Source of the DNA: Helicobacter ganmani
Lineage (GTDB): Bacteria; Campylobacterota; Campylobacteria; Campylobacterales; Helicobacteraceae
Length of the DNA: 64,000 bases
Reading direction: 5' to 3'
NCBI RefSeq assembly: GCF_003364315.1
Contig: NZ_NXLS01000011.1
Location: forward strand, 1-64,000
The position numbers and the translations under genes were made by a program. Of this stretch, positions 53,879 through 62,221 are shown piece by piece; positions within the stretch are counted from its first letter, which is position 1; each line of letters starts with the position of its first letter. Under the pieces are notes generated by a model that did not search any database, was not told where the DNA came from, and saw nothing but the letters and a program-made list of their open reading frames with translations.

Positions 53879-56349
53879 ACCAAAACCTTTAAAGAAACAT
53901 TCGCATAACGCGTTGTTGGAAAAAGTTTAAATTCCTCAAATTCGCACACGCCAAGTGCTGCAAATTCACCCTCCATTTCTTTATCAAGAATCGCTAAGGT
54001 TTCTACCACTTCTCCATTTGCAAAACGCACTTCCACCTTATCTCCTGCGTTAATTCCAAGCTTTTGAGCGTATGCTTCACTGCATTGCAATCCATTTTTA
54101 GTATCCAGATATGCAGATTGCAAAGTGCTTTCTGAAAAATGTGCAATCGGATTGCGCGCATAGAGATTATAGGATTCCAACTCTGTCAATTCTATTGGCG
54201 AAATCTCTAAAGGTTCTTTTGGGAAATGAACTCCCAACAAATACCCACGCACTTCAGAGCCATCGTTTAAAAATCCAAACTTCAAATCATCGTATTCTAC
54301 ACTTTTAAAGCCTTTTTCTATGGATAATTCCGATGTGTAATCTATCGTGGATTCGTATTCTAGCCCCAGCACTTTGGCAATATCATTTAATTCATATCCA
54401 TTATAAGACGTTGCAGGAGTTAAAGGCACAACCCTTTTATCCACATTTACCAATGTGCCTTCTTGCTCATTTAGATAAGGCATTTGTAGAGAGTTTTCTG
54501 CACCCACGCCGATTCTATAATGCCCTTGCGCATTGTAGCCAATACTATATCCCACGCCCTCTTTATCTAACTCACAAATCAAAGCAATACCTAATGCATT
54601 TGTCGTAGGTGGAAGCAATAGAATCTTAACCATACTCAAATTTTCAATATAGCCCAAGATTTTTGCAATATTTTCGGAATTTTTCGCACGATACACATCA
54701 AATCCGACAATCAAAATCGGATTCTTTGCGCCCTGTATTCCATTCTTTGTCGCTTCTATGGATTCTTTCAAGCCACCGCAATAATCATACAATGCACTTG
54801 TGATAACTTCTACTTCTTGTGCGATTTTTTCTACTTCCTCTTTTTCTATAAATTTTTCATTACCCTCCTCGTCTAAGACAACATTACCCTCTTTGTCTAG
54901 CTCTTTTACCTTAACTTTCTTTTTGACTTCTTTTGTAATTGTCTGCATTTCTTTGCGTTCGTATCGTTCAATTTGTGATTTCAAAGAAAGAGGCATTTGC
55001 TCTCTTGGAATACACACACTTGCCAACAACAATGCAAGGGCTTCTTCGCTATTTGGTTTATAGATTCCATTAATTGTGGTTTTTACAAAACGATTCACAA
55101 CAACATCTTGCATTGTGTGAAAATACGCTAAATTCGCGCCTTTATTCTGTTTCATTGCATTGTTAATTTTATGTGTAACCACAGGCATATCATAGCTCAA
55201 TGCTCCACCAAAGCACATAACAAAAGTGCTTTGTGTAATATCTTTTTGATTTGCGTTTCCTAACGAGCCACTAACTTTCAAATAAGAATCTAAAAATCTT
55301 TTAAAAGGATAAACTTCCTCACATACCAACTTATAACCAAACTTTTCTTTTAGATTCTGTAAAATCAAAGCTTCCTCGTTGCTTATATTTCCTGCAAAAC
55401 GAATCGTTTGTGCTTCTTTAAAGGCGGCAATGCTTGCGTTGAAAGCTTCCTTATCTTTTTGGACTTGCCGATTATTCACATCAAAGCCCAATCTTCCCGC
55501 AGGACAAAGTGTAGAAAAATTCCAATCACTACTGACGCGATATACCTTTCTTTCATCTCCTCCGATTCCGCTTTGCTTCACTTCATAGGTCAGCGCACAA
55601 CCATTACCGCAATGCACACAAGTGCTAGGGATTTTCTCTAACTCCCACGCATTGGAACGATACTGAAAATGCCCAATCGTGAGCGCACCTACGGGGCATA
55701 CACTGACACACTCCGCACAATCAGCGCACGCTTCTGCCTCCACACCATTTAGTCCTATCAAGGATTTTTTGAATTTCGTCCAAACCCCATAAGCATCTTT
55801 TGGCATAATATCTTTATATTCTTTGGACGGCATATCACCTTCGCGTTTTTGGGCTTTAATGTGAGATTTACCAATTTTATCTTTACAGAGTGTTACGCAA
55901 CGTTCACATACAATACAAAGATTTGGGTCATAAACTGCCTTACCCCAAGAATCAAATTTCTTCTCATCATCTTTCATCGCATAATTCTGCTCATCTACGC
56001 CTACATAATGTGTGTAATTTTGCAATTCACATTCACCGCTTTTGTCGCATACTCCGCACTGCAAAGGGTGATTTACAACATACGCTTGCATAATTGCTTT
56101 GCGCTCTTCTTCAATTTCTTTGGTATTTACCAAGATTTGCATACCCTCCTTTACTTTTGCATTACACGCATACACGCGTTTGCCATCCGCCTCTACCATA
56201 CACATTTTACACGCAAGCGTAGGAGATGCACAAGAAAGATAACAAATCGCGGGAATAAACACTTCATTGGCACGCGCGGCATTCAAAATGCTCTCGCCCT
56301 CTTCACAAAGAATCTCACAACCCTCAATCGTTACTTTTATTTTTTCCAT
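53875..56349 (-). CDS. nuoG: NADH-quinone oxidoreductase subunit G, with charged insertion
   Basis: The 824-residue subunit of the peripheral arm holds a [2Fe-2S] motif (CYLSCASPTLACKMCMVEA), a His-ligated cluster region (HPLQCGVCDKSGECELQ), two [4Fe-4S] motifs (CIVCERCVTLC; CADCAECVSVCPV) and a molybdopterin-like domain with CVHCGNGCALTYEV. A very charged Lys/Glu segment (residues about 475-520, KKVKVKELDKEGNVVLDEEG) interrupts the last domain; I do not know it from other NuoG proteins. In Helicobacter it joins the two short accessory subunits and lacks the NADH-binding module. Confidence 0.95.
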   Translation of the reverse strand: MEKIKVTIEGCEILCEEGESILNAARANEVFIPAICYLSCASPTLACKMCMVEADGKRVYACNAKVKEGMQILVNTKEIEEERKAIMQAYVVNHPLQCGVCDKSGECELQNYTHYVGVDEQNYAMKDDEKKFDSWGKAVYDPNLCIVCERCVTLCKDKIGKSHIKAQKREGDMPSKEYKDIMPKDAYGVWTKFKKSLIGLNGVEAEACADCAECVSVCPVGALTIGHFQYRSNAWELEKIPSTCVHCGNGCALTYEVKQSGIGGDERKVYRVSSDWNFSTLCPAGRLGFDVNNRQVQKDKEAFNASIAAFKEAQTIRFAGNISNEEALILQNLKEKFGYKLVCEEVYPFKRFLDSYLKVSGSLGNANQKDITQSTFVMCFGGALSYDMPVVTHKINNAMKQNKGANLAYFHTMQDVVVNRFVKTTINGIYKPNSEEALALLLASVCIPREQMPLSLKSQIERYERKEMQTITKEVKKKVKVKELDKEGNVVLDEEGNEKFIEKEEVEKIAQEVEVITSALYDYCGGLKESIEATKNGIQGAKNPILIVGFDVYRAKNSENIAKILGYIENLSMVKILLLPPTTNALGIALICELDKEGVGYSIGYNAQGHYRIGVGAENSLQMPYLNEQEGTLVNVDKRVVPLTPATSYNGYELNDIAKVLGLEYESTIDYTSELSIEKGFKSVEYDDLKFGFLNDGSEVRGYLLGVHFPKEPLEISPIELTELESYNLYARNPIAHFSESTLQSAYLDTKNGLQCSEAYAQKLGINAGDKVEVRFANGEVVETLAILDKEMEGEFAALGVCEFEEFKLFPTTRYANVSLKVLV

Positions 56350-57248
56350 TATGCCACCTTGCTTATTTTGACTTTTTTATAGCAAAATTCATATTTTAAA
56401 TCCCAAAAGTCTTGAAAATTCAATGTTTGTGGAATCCACAAAATCCCAACCATACCTTTTAATTGCATATTCTTACGCAGTTTAACTTGTATTATTTTAT
56501 CTGATTGTATTAGTTGTACTTCAATTTCTGATTCCTCTTGTATCTTGCTTACTTGACTAAATTGTTTAGAAACCTCCAAGATTGGCTCTCTTAATGCTTT
56601 GGTTTGCAAATACGCTACTAATCCGTCATAACACTCTAATTCGTCCAATGCGTCTATGCAAGTCTTTTTTTGAGTCTCTATCTCTTTGGGTGCAGATTCT
56701 AAAAATACAATTTCTATTTGATTTAGCGCATTACTCAAAAGTGCTAGAATCTTTCCAATATTACGCGCTCTCTTGTGTGTGCTTAAATCTCTCCCCAACA
56801 CAAGCACATTTTTTCGTGATTGAAAACTTTGTGCAATCTGTTCCAATTCTTCTTCTGCCAAATTACATTCAGAAGACAAATACCCCACATCTAAGGATTC
56901 CACAAATGCTTTTAACCCTAAATCTCCATTAGAAGTATCATAAAATGCGTTACAAAGCAAAGCGACAATTGCTTCTTCGCAGCCCACTTCATAAAGAAAA
57001 TGCAAAAGTTTCGGATAAGGATTGAAGTTTAAGGGGTGGAGCAAAAAAACTTGAATGGAATCCTCACAATCATCTTGCGATTCCAAAACTTTTAAATCTA
57101 CTCCTTGTTGCTGCAATACACAAGCAAATTCCTCTACAAATCCGCCCAAAAGTAGAATATTTTTGTCCTTTAATGTGTTTTTTTCTAAGGATTCAATAAA
57201 ATGCGCCTTTCCATCATTTGCCAAAAAAGATTCTACCAATGCGCTCAT
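56349..57248 (-). CDS. complex I accessory protein in the NuoF position (HP1265-like)
   Basis: I start it at the ATG overlapping the stop of the preceding gene (ATGA). The 299-residue protein has no FMN- or NADH-binding glycine-rich motif and no NuoF cluster; it looks like a rigid helix-rich scaffold (LLLGGFVEEFACVLQQQGVDL; NVLVLGRDLSTHKRARNI). It occupies the place of nuoF between the NuoE-like gene and nuoG, as does HP1265 in H. pylori, an arrangement I recall as specific to Campylobacterota. Electrons would come from flavodoxin or another donor and not from NADH. Confidence 0.8.
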   Translation of the reverse strand: MSALVESFLANDGKAHFIESLEKNTLKDKNILLLGGFVEEFACVLQQQGVDLKVLESQDDCEDSIQVFLLHPLNFNPYPKLLHFLYEVGCEEAIVALLCNAFYDTSNGDLGLKAFVESLDVGYLSSECNLAEEELEQIAQSFQSRKNVLVLGRDLSTHKRARNIGKILALLSNALNQIEIVFLESAPKEIETQKKTCIDALDELECYDGLVAYLQTKALREPILEVSKQFSQVSKIQEESEIEVQLIQSDKIIQVKLRKNMQLKGMVGILWIPQTLNFQDFWDLKYEFCYKKVKISKVA

Positions 57249-57490
57249 TCCGCAACCTTTGTAGTTTCTTTTCTCACCATAATTGTCCAATCCACTTCAT
57301 TAAATCGCAAAGAATTTAATAATGTATTGCCACTTTGTTTCACTAAATCTGCACTCTTTTGCACATTATCAAAGTCCAATACTTCAAACAAAAAGATTCC
57401 TACTTCTCCTTTTTCTAATTCATTGTCCAAAATGGCTTTTAAGCGCGGACAAAAATCATTTTTTAAATGGCGCAAATCAAAACGTTTCAT
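57245..57490 (-). CDS. complex I accessory protein in the NuoE position (HP1264-like)
   Basis: The 81-aa protein replaces the 24-kDa [2Fe-2S] subunit; it has no conserved Cys ([16 protein letters not shown]... with a single Cys only). The ATG overlaps the nuoD stop. It corresponds in place and size to HP1264. Its likely role is docking of the alternative electron donor together with the NuoF-position protein. This is inferred from position. Confidence 0.8.
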   Translation of the reverse strand: MKRFDLRHLKNDFCPRLKAILDNELEKGEVGIFLFEVLDFDNVQKSADLVKQSGNTLLNSLRFNEVDWTIMVRKETTKVAE

Positions 57491-58716
57491 CGGTCAATCT
57501 CTCCAAATACAATGTTTGTATTCCCAATAATCGTTACAACATCGGCTAAATAATGTCCGGGCAATAAATCTTGCAACACTCCTGTATGGAAAAAACTAGG
57601 GGTGCGCATTTTTACACGATAGGGATAAGGCTCGCCCTCCGAGCGGATAAAGAATCCCAACTCACCCTTTGGCGATTCTGTTGGAACATATACTTCGCCA
57701 ACAGGAGGGCGCATTCCTTGTGTAACCAAAACAAAATGCTGCATTAAAGAATAATTTTGTGTCATAATTTGTTCTTTTGGAGCAGAAAAATAACGCGTAT
57801 CCTCACACATTAAAAGCGTATCGGTATCTTGATATTTATCTATCAGTTGATATAAGATTCTAATACTCTGACGCATTTCTTCCATATAGAGTAAATAGCG
57901 TCCATAGCTATCATTACTCTCTCCCACAGGCACATCAAACTCTAACTCATTATAAAGTTCATAAGGTTCTTCTTTACGAATGTCCCAAGCAATTCCACTT
58001 CCACGCAACAAAACCCCACTTAATCCCCAGCTTTTTGCCATTTCAGGGCTTACAATACCCACATTTTCTAAACGCATACGCCAAATTCTATTTTCGCTTA
58101 AGATTCCCTCATAAAGCTTAATTTGGCTTGGCAACAGCTCCAAATAAGCCTTTAACTTTTCAATCCAACCTTGTGGCAAATCCAATGGCACTCCGCCAAT
58201 TCTAACACTAGAATGCGTTAATCTTGCACCACAATAATCCTCAATCAAATCAATACCAAATTCACGCTCTCTAAAGCAATAGAGGAAAATACTCATTGCC
58301 CCCACATCTAGTGCGTGTGTTGCAAGCCAAAAGAGATGAGAAATAATGCGATTGAGTTCCAAAAGCATTGTGCGAATCACTTTTGCTCGTCTAGGCACTT
58401 CTACACCCAATAATTTTTCTACGCTTAATGCAAAAGCATAGTTGTTGGAGCTTGCAGCAATATAATCCATTCTATCTGTCGTGGGCAAAAACTCATTATA
58501 AATCATATTTTCTGCCATTTTTTCCATTCCACGGTGCAAATATCCCACATCAGGAGTTGCCTTGATTACTTTTTCGCCTTCTAATTCCAAAATCAAACGC
58601 AACTGCCCGTGCGCACTTGGGTGTTGAGGACCAAAATTGATTACCATTGTATTATCACTTATGCGGTCAAAAGCAATATTTTCATAAAATGGCATTAATT
58701 TATTGGGTTGCTGCAT
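57487..58716 (-). CDS. nuoD: NADH-quinone oxidoreductase subunit D
   Basis: The 49-kDa subunit at the quinone site (409 aa): [45 protein letters not shown] and the C-terminal [18 protein letters not shown] are present. It follows nuoC with one base between. Confidence 0.97.
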   Translation of the reverse strand: MQQPNKLMPFYENIAFDRISDNTMVINFGPQHPSAHGQLRLILELEGEKVIKATPDVGYLHRGMEKMAENMIYNEFLPTTDRMDYIAASSNNYAFALSVEKLLGVEVPRRAKVIRTMLLELNRIISHLFWLATHALDVGAMSIFLYCFREREFGIDLIEDYCGARLTHSSVRIGGVPLDLPQGWIEKLKAYLELLPSQIKLYEGILSENRIWRMRLENVGIVSPEMAKSWGLSGVLLRGSGIAWDIRKEEPYELYNELEFDVPVGESNDSYGRYLLYMEEMRQSIRILYQLIDKYQDTDTLLMCEDTRYFSAPKEQIMTQNYSLMQHFVLVTQGMRPPVGEVYVPTESPKGELGFFIRSEGEPYPYRVKMRTPSFFHTGVLQDLLPGHYLADVVTIIGNTNIVFGEIDR

Positions 58717-58717
58717 C

Positions 58718-59521
58718 TTACTTCCTCTCTTTAAGTTCTTTGGAATTTTCCGGCTTTAGTTTGGTTACAAACAACACACCTTCCTCCTCTTGATAGGCAA
58801 TGGGCTGGGGCTTCTCTGCTCCTTTTTCTATTTTTTGTCCATATTCCACTTCATAACCCAAATGAGAGAATCGCGTAGAATCATAGCGGTCAATCCTTGC
58901 GGAATCTCTTTGTTCTACACCAATGACTTCGCGATTCTCTTTACCAAAGATTGTATCCACTTCATACCATTGCGCTGCTTCATCTCCTTGCAAAGGATAG
59001 CTTTTAAGCAAAGGGTGTCCCACCCAATCATCAGGCATTAAAATACGTTTAGGATAAGGGTGTCCTAAAGGTAGAATCCCAATCATATCATACATTTCAC
59101 GCTCACTCCAATCCGCACTACGAAATAATTCCGTTACAGATTCTATTTTTTCGCCTTTTCTTAAAAAAATCTTTACCCGCAAACGTTTCGCACGGCTTAA
59201 AGAGAGCATTTGATAAAAGATTTCAAAGCCTCCTTTTTGTTCTAAATAATCTATTGCGCTAAGCTCACTCAAGACATCATAACCGATTGTTTTTAAAGTT
59301 GCTAATGTGCTATAAATAGAATCCTTTTCTACCCATATTACCAATGTTCCACGCTCAAGATAAGATTCTATGATTTTAACTTGTTTGCCCAACATCTCTA
59401 CATCTGCGCAATACACAGCGTCATTGGTTATAGGTTCTCTTGGGATTCTTGGGGAAACATAAAATCTATCTTTGTAATAAACTTCTTTTTGTGCATTATT
59501 TTTGGGTTTATATTTTCTCAT
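58718..59521 (-). CDS. nuoC: NADH-quinone oxidoreductase subunit C
   Basis: The 30-kDa subunit (267 aa). The signature [20 protein letters not shown] and [17 protein letters not shown] are present. A long N-terminal region and a C-terminal extension with a charged tail are typical of Campylobacterota NuoC. The ATG lies 9 bases after nuoB. Confidence 0.96.
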   Translation of the reverse strand: MRKYKPKNNAQKEVYYKDRFYVSPRIPREPITNDAVYCADVEMLGKQVKIIESYLERGTLVIWVEKDSIYSTLATLKTIGYDVLSELSAIDYLEQKGGFEIFYQMLSLSRAKRLRVKIFLRKGEKIESVTELFRSADWSEREMYDMIGILPLGHPYPKRILMPDDWVGHPLLKSYPLQGDEAAQWYEVDTIFGKENREVIGVEQRDSARIDRYDSTRFSHLGYEVEYGQKIEKGAEKPQPIAYQEEEGVLFVTKLKPENSKELKERK

Positions 59522-59530
59522 ACTATTCCT

Positions 59531-60040
59531 TTATACCAAACGCTTAGGAGGCTGCACACGATTAGATTTTTGCTTGCGGATTTTTTGCTGAAGCACCATA
59601 AGGGCATATTGCAAAGTTTCTGGACGCGGAGAGCAACCCGGCAAATAAATATCCACAGGAATAATCCTATCCACGCCTTGCACAGTGGCATAAGTATTAA
59701 ACATTCCACCGGTGTTTGCACAACTTCCCATAGAAATCACCCATTTAGGTTCTGGCATTTGGTCATACAAACGTCTCACAAATTGTGCGTGCTTTTTGGT
59801 AACAGTGCCCGCAATAATCATCACATCACTTTGTCTAGGACTTGCCCTAAAAATTGTCCCAAATCTATCAAAATCATAACGACTAGCACCTGTTGCCATC
59901 ATTTCAATCGCACAACAAGCCAATCCATAAGTCATCGCCCAAAGCGAATTACTACGCCCCCAATTCAACAATTTATCTACGCTCGTTAGCGCAATAGGCA
60001 AACCCCCGCCTTTAAGATAATCTACTTCATGCTCTGCCAT
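59531..60040 (-). CDS. nuoB: NADH-quinone oxidoreductase subunit B
   Basis: The subunit carrying cluster N2. The motif [20 protein letters not shown] and the later [10 protein letters not shown] with [13 protein letters not shown] are present. The start at [12 protein letters not shown] has AAAGGAGC before it, inside the end of nuoA; the length is 169 aa. Confidence 0.97.
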   Translation of the reverse strand: MAEHEVDYLKGGGLPIALTSVDKLLNWGRSNSLWAMTYGLACCAIEMMATGASRYDFDRFGTIFRASPRQSDVMIIAGTVTKKHAQFVRRLYDQMPEPKWVISMGSCANTGGMFNTYATVQGVDRIIPVDIYLPGCSPRPETLQYALMVLQQKIRKQKSNRVQPPKRLV

Positions 60041-60411
60041 TTCAAAGCTCCTTTTCTCCAAGCATAAACAAATCCAATCACAAGCAACAAAACAAATAAA
60101 ACCATTTCAATAAAGCCAAAAGCACCAAGCACCTTAAAATCCACAGCCCAAGGAAACATAAAAATAATCTCCACATCAAAAAGAATAAACAACAATGCCA
60201 TAATATAAAATTGCGATGAAATTCTATTGGGCTGCTTAGTGGGTGCTAAACCACATTCATAGGGGGCTAGTTTTAGCTTTTGCGTGTTTTTATTTGCCAA
60301 TTTTCTCCCCACGAATCGCGAAAGAAAAGTTGTCATTAAAAACGCACCAAAAGTAAAAACAAAAATAACGAATACACCAAAATATGGATGAGAAATATCT
60401 AAATGCGACAC
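60022..60411 (-). CDS. nuoA: NADH-quinone oxidoreductase subunit A
   Basis: A three-helix subunit (about 129 aa): [21 protein letters not shown], then [15 protein letters not shown] and [15 protein letters not shown] are the family marks. I start at the GTG ([12 protein letters not shown]), seven bases after AAAGG; a TTG two codons earlier is the only alternative. It is the first gene of the operon. Confidence 0.95.
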   Translation of the reverse strand: MSHLDISHPYFGVFVIFVFTFGAFLMTTFLSRFVGRKLANKNTQKLKLAPYECGLAPTKQPNRISSQFYIMALLFILFDVEIIFMFPWAVDFKVLGAFGFIEMVLFVLLLVIGFVYAWRKGALKWQSMK

Positions 60412-60417
60412 TTGCAA

Positions 60418-60739
60418 ACCTTTAAGTTATAAAACTTTCTTGCGTATCTTAGCGTAATTCTCTTAAATTTTAAAAGAAAATCACAAAATAAGGCACAAAG
60501 ATTGACTTTAATTTCATATTAAGAACATCATTCTAAAAAGAATCACTACCTTAAAAACTTTATAAAAAGTCAAATTTTCTATTACTTTTTAAAATATTCT
60601 ATCTCTCTTTTCTTGGAAGTTTAAATGATACAAAAAGAAACATTTTTGAAAAAATTTTGCTTATAATTTCGTTTTATAGTAAATAAATTTCCTTTCTATA
60701 AATAATTCTAAGAAAAATTACACACTATGCAATGGGATT
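60418..60739. promoter_or_regulatory. intergenic region with the nuo operon promoter and a plus-strand -10
   Basis: The region of about 320 bases between nuoA and the CvfB-like gene holds no gene. On the minus strand ACGCTAAGATAC, with TAAGAT at 60451-60446, is a good -10 about 35 bases before the nuoA start. On the plus strand TTTTGCTTATAATTT, with TATAAT at 60662-60667, is an even better -10 but leads to no gene. The rest is AT-rich; I see no terminator with a clear stem and T-run. Confidence 0.5.
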
Positions 60740-61594
60740 TTACAATAAAGTAGAGGATTTCTTTAGTTCAATGCCAACTTTTGGCTTTAGAGTGATTTTA
60801 TTTTCTTCTAATAAAATACTCAAGGTATGCTTAAAAGCCTTTTTGCTCATTGCGCACACAGATTGAATCTCACTTGGCTTGCTATCATAATGTAGATTCA
60901 ACTTTCCACCTTTTTGGCGCAGAATCTCTAAGACTTTTCCGCTTTCTTGCGATGTTGAATTTTTTTTCTTAGGGTGTTTTAAAGTTAAATCACATTTGCC
61001 ATTGGAATAAATACGTTTAATATATCCTTCGCCCTCATTAAAAAGGGGGAATTCTCCAAATATTTCATTTTGATAAATCAATCCCAAATTCACCCCATTC
61101 ACCACACATTCATAACCCAAAGGAGTGATTCTAAAAGGTAGAATCCTGACCTTAAACCCTGCTTTCAGATTCGTAAGATTCTCACAAAAATTGCTCAAAT
61201 AAGGTTTAATGTTTTCTTTTGCAAGCAAACGATTCTCTCTATCTACACTTAAAAAAACTGCCACTTGAGAACCTAAGGGATATTTTTGAGGCGTCTTAGT
61301 CGGCATAAACACATCTTTGGCGATTCCCAAATCCAAAAAGCAACCAAAATTGTTTTTATCCACCACTTTCAAAACCGTGATTTCTCCCCTTTGTGCTTTG
61401 GGTATTAAGGTTGTAGCTATGGGGCGGTCCTGCGAATCTGTGTATAAAAATACCAAAATCTTATCTTCTATTTTTGCACCTATGGGTAAATATTTGTTTG
61501 GCAACAACACCTCTTCTTGCCCACTTTGCAAATAAGCACCCACTTTAGCAAAACGGACAATTTTTAACTCTTTGCAAATTCCTATCTCAATCAA
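60740..61594 (-). CDS. CvfB-like S1 RNA-binding protein
   Basis: The N-terminal half consists of S1-like beta domains (EEVLLPNKYLPIGAKIEDKILVFLYTDSQDRPIATT; VDKNNFGCFLDLGIAKDVFMP), and the C-terminal part is winged-helix-like. This is the CvfB/YitL type, found as an RNA-binding regulator in other bacteria. The 284-aa length fits. It starts 8 bases inside the membrane-protein gene and is last before the nuo promoter region. Confidence 0.85.
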   Translation of the reverse strand: MIEIGICKELKIVRFAKVGAYLQSGQEEVLLPNKYLPIGAKIEDKILVFLYTDSQDRPIATTLIPKAQRGEITVLKVVDKNNFGCFLDLGIAKDVFMPTKTPQKYPLGSQVAVFLSVDRENRLLAKENIKPYLSNFCENLTNLKAGFKVRILPFRITPLGYECVVNGVNLGLIYQNEIFGEFPLFNEGEGYIKRIYSNGKCDLTLKHPKKKNSTSQESGKVLEILRQKGGKLNLHYDSKPSEIQSVCAMSKKAFKHTLSILLEENKITLKPKVGIELKKSSTLL

Positions 61595-62156
61595 AAATTT
61601 CTCCTAAAATCTCATAAAGACTACTTCCTAATGGCATTCCATAGACTTCTGCGATTTGCATTCCTACAAAAAACACCATAATCATAAAAACTACAAATCC
61701 AATCAAGCCCAAAAGTAAAAACATTTTGATGAGTTTCAAATAAAATTGTTCTTCTAATGCATCATCAAGTGTTTTATAAAATTTCAAAAAATCTATGAAA
61801 AAATGTAACCAAAAGATAAAAAGTCCCACAAGCACAATGCATAAAACCCCAAAAATCAACATTGATACATAAGGAGAAAAGCTTGTGCTAAACTCATAAA
61901 TATGCGCTTCCCACATCAAAACTGCATAGCCAATATGCAACCCAAAACCCACAAGATTTAACAAAACGATGAAAAATACAAACCCGACAAAAAGTTCTGT
62001 CGCGCTAGAATATTCCCGAAATTTTTTGTGCATATTCTTTTTAATTACATTGTCTTGCAACCCTTGATAACGCAACTCCATAATTTCTAATTTCAAGTCT
62101 TTCAACCAATTCTTACGCGTTTTACTTGCAATTTTTACCTGCGCATTTCCACTCAT
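61587..62156 (-). CDS. conserved membrane protein of unknown function (189 aa)
   Basis: A charged N-terminus of about 50 residues is followed by three membrane helices (about residues 55-80, 95-120, 145-170): TELFVGFVFFIVLLNLVGFGL, YVSMLIFGVLCIVLVGLFIFW and LIKMFLLLGLIGFVVFMIMVFF. I recognise no domain. Its end overlaps the CvfB-like gene start, so the two are probably co-expressed. Confidence 0.7.
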   Translation of the reverse strand: MSGNAQVKIASKTRKNWLKDLKLEIMELRYQGLQDNVIKKNMHKKFREYSSATELFVGFVFFIVLLNLVGFGLHIGYAVLMWEAHIYEFSTSFSPYVSMLIFGVLCIVLVGLFIFWLHFFIDFLKFYKTLDDALEEQFYLKLIKMFLLLGLIGFVVFMIMVFFVGMQIAEVYGMPLGSSLYEILGEIFD

Positions 62157-62221
62157 TTACAATCCTTAAATTCTGTAAATTTATAGATTGAAATTCTACT
62201 TTAAAATTGTCAAGTAAAACT

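Noticed and set aside
55849-56382. Long open frame on the plus strand (177 codons) opposite nuoG
   Set aside because: It lies wholly antisense to a clearly coding gene, has low-complexity Phe/Leu/Arg composition and no ribosome-binding site.
59381-59989. Open frame of 202 codons on the plus strand opposite nuoB/nuoC
   Set aside because: Antisense shadow of two conserved genes; the residues (His/Ser/Thr-rich) are typical of reverse-strand reading of conserved codons.
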